DNA from: Tridacna crocea
Taxonomy: Eukaryota > Mollusca > Bivalvia > Cardiida > Cardiidae
Assembly: GCA_943736015.1 (NCBI GenBank)
Contig: OX031063.1
Location: 45,400,672-45,464,671, forward strand
DNA: 64,000 bases
Direction of reading: 5' to 3'
Below are positions 48,201 through 60,200 of this stretch, piece by piece. The position numbers and the translations under genes are program-made. Numbering within the stretch: the first letter of the stretch is position 1; the number at the start of each line of letters is the position of its first letter. The notes beneath the pieces are model-generated. The model was not told the origin of the DNA, made no database searches, and saw only the letters and a list, made by a program, of their open reading frames with translations.

Positions 48201-51200
48201 TGGTTTCAATGTAAACAAAATGAATAAATGGCGGAAGCGGTTTATTCAATTTGCTGTTTATATAGTCTTATAACACAGGACTACATTAATACGTTTTTGT
48301 AGTTCGTGGTTCTTTCTTGTCAAGTTCGTGTTACATACAGTAGTATATGTCTACATGCATCTATGTAACTGTAGCTGAAAAAAAGTAGGACAATGTTCCA
48401 AATTATGTCTTTTTTTTTTAGGTTCCCGAAAATTTGAAACACGGGTCTTATCAACTGCGTGTTGAGGGGTCAGGTCAGGGATTACACTTTACGAATGAGA
48501 CGGATTTGAAATTTGAGAGCAAAAATGTGTCAATCTATATTCAGACAGATAAGGCTGTGTATAAACCTGGCCAGACAGGTTAGTATCGTCTAAGAATATG
48601 TTACAAAGACAGATGATCTAAATGGCATAAAGTTCATGCAGATCCTTTTTACAATTACACAGTAAGCCAATTTTTAGGGACAGTCTGATGAATTACTAAT
48701 ATTATTTTCATGGGTTGTGGAAAATCATAAAAGACCTAATACAAATCACAAGATGTCTAGCCAGAAAACAAACCTGTCTCGAATTAAAATCATAAAATCA
48801 TACATAGCTATTCTGAACTACTTCTTTTAAGTAGGCCATCTTGCCTTGTCGACCGTCACCATCAAAGGTGTCTTATTGTTCAACAATCCATGATTAAACG
48901 AGGTAGTATTTATTGCCGTTTATGGATGTAATAAATCTTTTGAAAAAGAATAATACTGGTAATTGTCATCCAACCCGGCTTTAGCACTGAAAGTAATTAA
49001 AGGGGGAAGACTCTTTGATTTTGAAGAAATGCTTTTATAAAAGCATGAATCAGAATCTAAATATACACCAACACTAAAGGGGTGCACAGAGATATATACA
49101 TGTATATATAAATTTCGTATAAAAAAAAAATCGTTTTATATTGCGTATCCTATATTAAACAAATGTATCTTCACGTTACATGGTAGCCATTGTTTGCAAC
49201 ATAAAAAGAAAACATCTCTCGTCTAATTCTAAATTATAGCAAGCATATTCCGTCGTAACGCAGTCAATTTGAAACTCCAACAAGACCCCATCGTACCGCA
49301 AAATACTGTAAATCACAAACTGGAAGAGTAATCAATAGGTCTGGCACAATACGACAACAGTATTTATCCGAAAATAAAAAAAAAACAGACTGAGCATAGA
49401 AATAAAACACAAAATAACGTTAAGTCAAGCTTGTCTAGCTATCCTAGCCTGATAAATATTTCTTAACATTTTTACCTGTATGTGTAAGTTGTGTTCGCTT
49501 CATGCAGGTCTGTTTTTTGGCGAGTTTAACTTACAGTCAATGCGTCTTTATAGTGCGTACTGCCTCTGAGATGGACAACACATGTGCAATAAAAAGAATA
49601 TCGGTAATTTCCCAGTGTATGATAAAATCATGGATTTGCACTATCTCCATCTAGAAACATACTAAGGTAGGGACATCTAAACCATTCCCAGTCTCAGATT
49701 GCTCTTTAAAGTCTTAGTTTGCCATGTGTTTGATCCATGTCAAGCTAAGCTGGGCAATAAAGTGCTTGAACTTATTGTACCCACAGCAAACTAGTTATGT
49801 TGACATATTGAAAGTACGGGTAATGATCTATAGGTTAGGTAATTAATTAAGAGAATGATGCATACTAAATTACCCGAGGTAGTTACGTCACAGTCGTTAA
49901 GTCAACACATCGTCCCTTAGCACATTTACACTCTTAGGGAACAGTAGTTCCTTGCGTCAACACATTTATACATGGTAAACAAATACCAAATAGCAACATA
50001 ATATACCATTGGTATACGTTTTATTTTTGTATTTCATTATTTTCTTATTATTTCTATTACAGTGAATTTCCGAGCATTCGCTGTTTACCCGAACTTGACG
50101 ATGTATAGTGGACTTTATGACATAGACATATTTGTAAGTTTCAGTTCTTGGTAGCAACTCAAACTGAGCATTGCTCAAAAATTGAGGACTTTTGATTCAA
50201 TTAGAATGTGTTGAGACTTGAATGTGGGTGTGAGAGTGTGTGTGTGTGTGTGTGTGTGTGTTACCTATTAAAGAAAGATATGAGGTTTGTGTCTACAAAT
50301 TTTGATTTACAGTGTTAATAGCATCTGTATAAATCACATTAAACTTTGTAAAACAGTATCACCTGTGTCGAAAAACACCCATGTAATTGTTAATAAATCT
50401 ACAATTCTCTGCAATCCAGCTGTATTTGCTACAAATGAACTTCATTATACACCTTACAAGTCAGACCTAGTGTTTTGTTGATATCGAGCTTTATTTCTGT
50501 CATTGTTATCATATTAGAAACCGCATTATGCATTTTCCATTTACTAAGTTGTTAACGTTTTCAAGCTCGGGGAATATTCAGAGAAATCAGCATCTAGTTA
50601 TTTCCAAACTCTACATGTATGTTCAGACTATTAAGTCACAATATTTCTGCGTTTAAGTAATTTCATTTAGAAGTAAAGAAATTATTTTGAAAAAGACAAT
50701 TGATATTGTAAGGTTACTCGCTTGAAACAGGATTTGTAAACCTGGTCAGAAAAAAAAGATACAGCTACCGGGCTACACATTTTTTCATATTATTTTAAAA
50801 TTCATTTATGCCGGCCAACGCATAAGATTAGATGCACGTTAGAAAGCAAACCTTTTGTTTACTTTTGGTGGCTACTGGCCATTTCGAGCGAGCGTAAAGA
50901 GAAATTCTTTGACTTGTTCTACCTTACCTGAAATCAGTTGATAAAAATAGTGTGGAATAAGAGGATTGATATTTTATCTATGCCACTGCTTTGGTTTTAT
51001 GTCGTTTTACGACGGTAATATATATAACGGAGAATAAATGAAAGATCTACACTTACATTTACCGTATGAGGGAGAAGTTTAGTTCTTTTATTACTATGAT
51101 TCCACTTTTCTAGGACCCAAACACAAACAAAATCAAACAATGGAGAGGCCTGAGAGATCCAACAGGACTAGTAACTAATTTCATGATTATGGACACACAA

Positions 51201-54200
51201 CCTGTTCTTGGAGACTGGAAAATTAAAGTCAATGTACATGTAAGTAATTAGCCGCTTTCTTCACTTTTACCAAATCTACAGTTTTTAGAATTCTTATGTC
51301 ACTTTAAAGTTCCTCAAATATATAAATGACCTTCTCTTCACCCAAGAGACCTCATATTCAAATCAAACCATGACGGTTAGTTAGAATGTTTCACAAATTA
51401 TCTCAAAAGTGATTCAAAAGGTAAAGGTGTCATGCTCGGTCAAAAACTCAGATGAGAAACTTCAATACCATGAGGAGCCTTTTTTAGCTTTGTATAGTAA
51501 TCATAGCAAGAGTGAAATTCCTATGGTAGTTACCATAAAGGCAATGCTTGCTTTAAAAACTTTCTATTTGATGCCGAAGTTAGTGAACAAGTGTTTTTAT
51601 GCAGGGAGAATAGGTCATTCGTTTCCTGTTGAAGCTTGAATTTGATTTCAGTACTCTGTTCTCAATCTGCTGTGCAGGTCCTTAATAGTGAGTGTAAGAA
51701 CTGCCATGCCAGCTTTCAGTTCACGTCATTGTTTAGGGCTTGACTTGAAAGGATCAGGTACATCACGTTGGACTGTTAGTAGTTCCAAATGTCGCTTCGA
51801 TCTTAATGCGAGTAGGCAGGGATTGCCCAGCCACTCAATATCATATTTTATGCACATTATATATGAACATATTTCTTTTTCATTTAAAAACCTCTTTTTA
51901 TCAATCAAACATTGACTTCTAACCTTTTTATCACATTCTTAAATCTTACCATTTAAAACTTTTCAGTATATAGGGATTGCCCTGTATCTCGATAATACCC
52001 TTTATGCATACCTTTTAATTAAATTCTTTTATTGTCATTAACGCATTCAAAGTTTATTCAATTTAGACAACTCCACTTTTATTAACTTTTAACACAGATA
52101 TGCGCGCTAAATGACCAAAGCTGTCGATGCGCCATAAAACAACATTCATTCATTCATTCATCCATTCATTCATTCATTCGATCTTAATGTCGGCCAATAG
52201 CCAGCTCTGATGATTTTTTAAGCGATGACGTGAGCGTTTCTACAGTTGGGTTTTATGCATTTTCCCCCTAGAAAACTAGACTCTACTAATTTTTTTTAGC
52301 CTAATACATCTTTTTAAGCTTTATACATCTAATTGGAAATCTAAGGGATTACATATTTTTTTTTCTTGTTATGCCTGTTTCTTTCTTCTTACTTTTTTCA
52401 CAATAAATTGAATGCAAACGAAAAAGAAAAATTGATATTTGAAAAACAGTTATTACGTACTACATGCTCTCTACAGGGACATTCTGAGGAAAAGGTATTC
52501 ACAGTGGATCACTATGGTATGTGCTATTTTCTTCAATGTCTGTAGTTTAATTGATACTAGATCTACTCTATACAGGTTAGATGAGGTACATATACTCAAG
52601 AAATATGGGGAATGAATTGTCTCTGCTTGCATTTACAAAGCCTTCTTAATATCCTTATCTAACCGAATATTGACGTTATTTTTATTTTTCCATACCTTCA
52701 TGAAAACAAGAACAAACCTTTATTCCTTGTAATTCAATATCACAGCGAACAAATACGTAAATTATGAATATCGTTACTGTTTATTTTACTTCTTATAAAT
52801 CCGATATTCAATATTGTACTTTCTACTTTCTAATGCACATTTCATTGGTATTTCATTGCGCAGACGACGGCTCGGTAATGACGTCAAAATATATAATTCA
52901 TGACGTTGTACATATATCATTGAAAACTGCAGAGTTTATCTATTTTAAGAAGTTTGATACGCTGAATTTATGTCATGCTTTCTGGTAGGATATCGAGAAA
53001 TAGCAGTGAGAGTATTTTTCAATCTTACCCTGGCACCACCAGTGAAAATACCGATTTTCATGTTCTTGTTGCCAAGATTAATTGCGCGTGCCTGACAACC
53101 AGATGGGAAGTATGACGTCATTTACCTTACATTTCTCGCGCTTGACGTAATATTGTAAGGCGTTGCTATGCGGGAGGGGTACGCCACGTGGAATAACAGA
53201 AAAGAACTGTACTGGATTTTGATAAAGCTTCTCCTAGAAAGGATTAAAAGCATGAAATAAATAGAACATTTGTTTTTGTCAGTGCGCCACTCGTGAAATA
53301 TTACCGATCGAGTCCACTCGATGAAACAAATTTCGATCTTTCACCGAAAAAAAAATATATATATATTCTCTATGTAGTTCGGAAATTAGATAATTCATAT
53401 CCAGTAAACTGACGATGAGCGTTAAAGGCCCAGTAAAGGCTAAAATATCAATGTGCATTTCATAATACAGGTAAATTCAAATCATACAATTCATGAGTAT
53501 GAAAAAGATTATGCAAATGACAGTCTATTATCGTGTGGTCGGGCAGTCGTGTAGTCGCTGGCAGAAAAACGAATTCTTACATTAGGTAAAGAGTAAACAA
53601 AAGAGACGGCTACCTAGTAGGCCTTAACCTAGTTTTGAAATTAATTTCTATGTCAACCACTAACATTTGCATCGACCATACAATGATAGATTTTCATCTG
53701 AATAATAATTTCAATGATTGTGAATGGTATGATAAAAATTCAAATGCATTTAAACACCCCGGTTGTTCACATTTGGCCTTTAATGTTACCTCAAGTTTTC
53801 CCAGACTTTGACAATTTATTGGATATTTTTCCCAAATTCATGATATAAGGGAAAACAGAATAGACAATGATCTGTGTTGATGCAGATTTTAAAAAGACAA
53901 TTGTTACTTTTGATTGTCATAGAACTTTTAATGTAATCACGTCGTTAGTTATACCAAGGTTTCAAGACTGCGACCTAATCTTTTTGAAGCACGCCTGCTT
54001 CATCATCCCATGCAACCAAAATCCTTTTATATATAAAAAAAAAAGGACGATCAAACGAGGTGAAATTCTTCGAAAGCCATTGCATTGGAAAAGAACGAGC
54101 TAGGTTTCACATACAAAAAAACCCCCACTTTGTTAGAGTAATATTTTAGATGTTTTTCCTATTAAAAATGTCTCTTGTATTAATTCAGCACTTTAGGAGT

Positions 54201-57200
54201 TAAAGTTACCACAGACATAATTCATTTTATATCATAACCTTGTGTCGTCACAAAGCATTTGTCTGTAGATTTTTTTTATACATCCTTAAGGAGTTTTACC
54301 ACAGACATACTCATGCCAGCATTCAAAATGATAGAGGATACTGTAAGAAAATTTAATAATATTCCTGTATTTTTTTCTGCCTAGCAGATGTAAGTAAAAT
54401 CAAAACCTTTATGCTCGTGAGTATAAATGATGGTCGACACAAGTTAAAGTTACCTCTGTGTTTTTCATGTGTGTACGCTCATTAGCCATTAAATGGGCGG
54501 TCTTTGGATGAACTGTTTAGCTTTTTCTCACTAAAGTGACCAATTAAAGACCGCTGATGGTCTTACCGAAACACGTCACACTTCTGAAATCACGCAGGGA
54601 AGAAAACCAGTTATCATTCTGCTACGATTTGTTTGTATTTTTTGGGTTTTTTTTACTATTTTATCATCGTTATCATTATTGTTACTATTTACAAAACAGT
54701 GCTTCCCAAGTTTAAAGTAACTGTGGAGCTACCCTCCTTCGCCCTGACTAGTGATGACACTTTGACAGGAAAAGTCAAAGCCATGTAAGTGATACATATT
54801 TACTTCTGTCAAATTACAACTGAACTGAATTGAGAAAAAATTAACACTAAATTTTCTCAATTGAATACAGGAAGAAAAAAATAAACACTACATTCCCAAA
54901 TAGCATGTTCGAAAATTGAATAAAAAGAATAAAAATGCAGTGTATCACTGTAGGAAGCTATTGCGACCAACTTTGAAAATCCTACTCAGCCTAGAGATTT
55001 ACATCGACGACTGTCGACTGTAAACGGAGGTAGAAGTACCACAGTCAATTCACAATGAAGCTGCTATGGCTGTCTTTTTCTTAACAGAGGGAATGATTTA
55101 ATGTGTGATTTACGCCTTTAGCAACATAAGTTAATTAGTAATCACACTGAATCTTAATATACTCTCTGAATTATTTTACCTGTACGAACTCAAATTCTTT
55201 TTCCAAGGCACTGACAGCCCTCCAGATTGAATCAAGTTCAAACTTTTGTGAAAGATGCAGCGGTGACAGAGAAATTAATTCTGTTGCATATCTATGATAA
55301 GCTCTTGAAGACAGCATTGTGGGGTAATACGTTAGTATCTCACCAGACGTTTTGGGATTGGGACCTTTTTGTAAGCGGGACAAGTCTTTATATCAGTCCA
55401 ACATAATGGCACGCGGACTGGTTTTGTCTCAATTAGTACGTGCGGCGATGTTATTCCATTTTGTACGAAGCTGTTTCAGGGCTGATGTTAATCAATTGAA
55501 ATAAATCAATCTTCCAAGAAAGCGTTTGAAGGTTAGGATTATAATTGAAATCCTCTTTGTCATTAGCTCTCCCGTAAACCACTTCGGAAACCGATCTCAG
55601 AAAAGACTATCAAAGTAACTTTGTCGCTTTCGATGAATATTACTCACATATTGAAAGTGTTACTGAGTAGCTCCAGAAAATGAGAGAAAGGCAGAAAGTA
55701 AATTATTTTCTAACACGGGAAATTAATTCTCATTACACAAGAATATGTTATTCAATACCAAATCTGTTTATGTCTTATTTCGCAAACCATGGCGAACAAA
55801 TTATAATGGCTTGTTTCTGTTTTGCCAGATACACTTATGGCAAACCTGTGAATGGCACCGTTTCACTTAAAGCTTACGTAGACCACTGGTATAGGCCGTA
55901 TAATTACAAGGGCAGCGAACCATCAGTGACACAAACTTTGAACGTATGTAATTAATCTATTTTTGCTTCATTATAGTTTCGTGTTAATTTGGCTAGGCGA
56001 CGTTATAACGATTGGTATTAATGTCCATTGCATCACCAATAAACGTGCAGAAAAAAATACTATGTTCATCTAGATATGTGAAAAAATATTCAGTGGCAAA
56101 ATTACCAAGTTTATTCTGTAAAAAGGGTTCCTCCTAGTAGTAGTTGTTTATATGTATGACTTTTGCATTGTGATTCTCACTTGAAAACTTAAACTTTCAA
56201 CTTTTGTTGACAAAAGGATCAGTTAACCCCGCCAGTTTCTACCAACGTTTTCCTAGCTACACCGAATTCCAGTTATTTTATTACTGACATTGGTAAAACG
56301 TCCTTTGAATTGAAGACACTTTAACTTCGTCAAAAAGATTTCATATCAAGTTACAGACTGATGTATGTAAAGATAATAAAACTGATTAATTCTTAAATCA
56401 TTGTATTGTTACGAGTCAGGCGTAACTAGAAAGAAGAAGCCAGCAACAAACCCGATAACAATTAACAGAATTTATTAACAAAAATATCAAATAAACAGTG
56501 ACAATATTACAATAGTACAGAACAATACCTTAGACGTTAAATTCAGAAGACAAACTATTCCAGTCTTAATTCCAGTCTGATCCTGATCCAAACTGAATGT
56601 AATCCAAGCACACAAAGTAATCCTCACTTTAGTCTAGTCTGATCCAAATCCAAACTGAATGTAATCCAGGCACTAATTATGACACAAACACAAGATAATC
56701 CCCACTGTAGTCTGGCAATCATGTATTAACTAGTGAACACCGAGATGTAAAAAGCTTTTCCTTTTATAATAACAGGGAAACTTCCAGAAAATTCATGTTA
56801 AAATCAGTTGCATAACTTCTAGTAAACAGATTGTAAAAAGGCCTGGAAACTTCCAGCACAATATTCCACAAGAGAGAATCCAGTTCTAAAAATAGCAACA
56901 GGGGAAAACCATTCAAAATAGATACACACATGAACAAAGCTAGGAATAACTGGGTATGTACATAACACTTCCCCCCTTGAAAAGAAAAAGAAAGGTTTAT
57001 GAAATAAATCTTTCTTTTTTGCGATATTATTTACATACATGTATATGATACTTTAACTGAAGTATTACATAGGAAATGACAAACTCAAATAATAATTTAT
57101 TTCAGACTAATGAAAATAGTCAAGGTAATGAAAGTACAATTTAAAAATTCAGTTTGAACATGATTTAGGGAAAATGACTATTGGAATTTCAAACTCTTGA

Positions 57201-60200
57201 AAGAGCATCTGGTATAATGTTATCTTTCCCTTTTATGTGTCTTATGTCAAGATTAAACTCTTGAAGCAATAAACTCCACCTCAGTAATCTTTGATTCTTA
57301 TTCTTAAGTTTGTGTAGAAAACTTAAAGGGTTATGATCACTGAAAACAACAATTGGTGAAGTTGAAGAGGTTAAATAAACTTCGAACTGCTGGATTGCCA
57401 GAATTAAAGCAAGACACTCTTTTTCTATGGTAGAGTAATTTTTCTGATGTTTGTTAAATTTCTTAGAAAAGTAACAAACTGGGTGATCAATACCATTATT
57501 ATCTTCTTGTAAAAGAACAGCACCAATACCAACATCACTTGCATCAACAGCTAATTTGAAACATTTGTCAAAATCAGGTGCCAAGAGAACTGGTGCGCTC
57601 TTTAGTATGGCTTTTAGACGATCAAATGCATCTTGACATTTGTCATTCCATTTAAACTTTGTGCTTTTCTTAAGTAAATCTGTTAAAGGTTCAGCAATAC
57701 CTGAGAAATTTTTACAGAATTTCCTATAGTAGCCAGCCATACCAAGAAATCGCATCAGCTGTCTTTTACATTTAGGCACAGGAAACTCAGAGATAGCATT
57801 GACTTTAGCTTCTAAAGGTTTAACTTGACCCTGTCCCACAAGATGTCCTAGAAATGTTACAGTAGCATGACAAAATTCAGTTTTTGCAAGATTCACAGTC
57901 AGTTTCGCTTTACTGAGTCGGTCGAAGAACTTCCTGATTCTTTGAAGGTGGTCACTCCAACTGTCTGAGTAGATGATGACGTCGTCAATATATGCATCAC
58001 AGCCATCTAATCCACATATAACATTGTTTATAAGCCGCTGAAACGTTGCAGGAGAATTTTTCATCCCAAACGGCATAACTTTGTATTGGTACAGACCGTT
58101 TGGAGTAGCAAAGGCTGATACTTCTTTTGCTCTATCAGTCAGTGGAACTTGCCAGAATCCTTTTAGCAGGTCAAATTTGGTGACATATTTAGAATTTCCA
58201 ACTTTGTCAATACAGTCATCAATTCTTGGTATTGGAAAAGAGTCTGCTTTTGTCACAGAGTTCACTTTACGATAGTCAGTACACATTCTATAAGTTCCAT
58301 TTGTTTTGGGTACTAATATACATGGTGAACTGTAATTACTCTGGCTAGGCTCAATAAAGTCATTTTCCAGTAAGTATTTTACTTCATCTTTGAGGTATTT
58401 CTGTTTCAAAGGATTCATTCTATATGGATGTTGCTTTATTGGTTTAGAATCTTCCACAATGACATCATGATAGATTTTATCAGTTCTTGTGGGGATATCA
58501 GGAAATAAATGTTCATATTCATGTATCAACTGTTTCAGCTCTTCCTGCTGTGATGGTTCCAAGTGAGAAAATTTGTTGTCAAGGTTTCTCAAAATATCAG
58601 AATTCTCAAGTTTAGATGGACCAGGATCAGATTTATCAATAAAGTCCGAATTTACTTCAAGATCAGATACATTTGATTCTTGTGGGACAGTGTTTACAAC
58701 TGTAATTGGTTTTGAAATAGAGCTATCTCTGTCAAAGTATTCCTTTAACATATTTATATGACACATTTGTTTGTTTTTACGCCTTCCTGGAGTATTAATT
58801 ATATAGTTTAAATCACTTGTTTTCTTGTCAATAGTGTAGGGTCCAAAATCTTGCCTGTAGAGGTCTGCCAGGTATTGGCAAAAGAGCAAGGACTTTGTCA
58901 CCTGGTTTAAATTTTCTATCAATAACATGGTTGTCATATCTTGCTTTCATTTTGCCCTGAGACATTTTAAGATTGGACCTAGCAACCTCACATGCCCTAG
59001 ACAGTCTATTTCTGAAGTCAGAAACATACTGTAGTAAATTCAAAGGTGTTTCATCATTTGAGAGAAATTTCTCCTTCAAAAGTTTTAAAGGTCCACGAAC
59101 AGAATGGCCAAAAACTAATTCAAAAGGACTGAAACCAAGAGATTCTTGTACAGATTCTCTGGCTGCAAATAGTAACAAATGGATGCCCTCATCCCAATCT
59201 TTTTCAGTGTCAAAGCAATATGATCTTATCATATTTTTTAATGTCTGATGAAATCTTTCTAAAGCACCTTGACTTTCAGGGTGATAAGCGGATGACCTAT
59301 ATTGCTTGATCCCTAATTCATGCATAACCTGTTGGAATATACCAGACATAAAATTTGACCCTTGATCAGACTGAACTGATTTTGGAAGACCAACAAATGT
59401 GAAAAATTTTATAAGAGCTTTGACTATTGACTTTGTTTTGATGTTCCTTAAAGGAATAGCTTCAGGAAAACGTGTAGAAGTACACATAATTGTTAAGAGA
59501 TACTCATTTCCTGACTTGGTTCGAGGTAAAGGACCAACACAATCTATAAGTATCCTACTGAAAGGTTCATCAAAAGCAGGAATAGGTTGTAATTGAGCTT
59601 TGGGAATTGTTTGGTTGGGTTTACCTACCATTTGACATGTATGGCAAGTTTTACAATATTTAGAGACATCTGATTTGAGACCAGGCCAATAAAAATGAGT
59701 AATAATTTTGTGATAGGTCTTGTTTATACCTAGATGACCTGACATAGGACTTTCATGAGCTATACTTAGTATTTCATGACGATATGACTTTGGAACCACG
59801 ATTTGGTGGTAAACAGCCCATTCATCATCAGCTGGGACATCAAATGGTCGCCATTTTCTCATAAGAATCCCATTCTTTATATAGTAACACATTGGGACCT
59901 CTGAAATTTCATCTTCAGGTAAAGCCCTAAAAATTAATTTTGAAATCTCAGGATCAGTTTGCTGTTCCTGGATAAGCTGTGACTTTGACAGCGTGTCGTG
60001 ACCTTGGTCAATAGACCTTGGTGGAGAATGGCAAGACATTGACGAGTCTGTCTGAGTATCAGACAAACTGGGATCAAGAGACTTTTTAATCTCATTATTA
60101 AAATATTGACCGATAAAAGTATCCGTCAAGTCAATGTCAGAGTTTGAGTTTTTCAAAATGGCCTTTTTAGCCATAGCTCGGGTAACTGCACAAGAAGGAT

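Noticed and set aside
57189-58937. RT-RNase H frame as an independently started gene at its first ATG
   Set aside because: The first ~30 residues overlap the integrase end in another frame and do not look like a real N-terminus; fusion by frameshift or a mutation is more likely.
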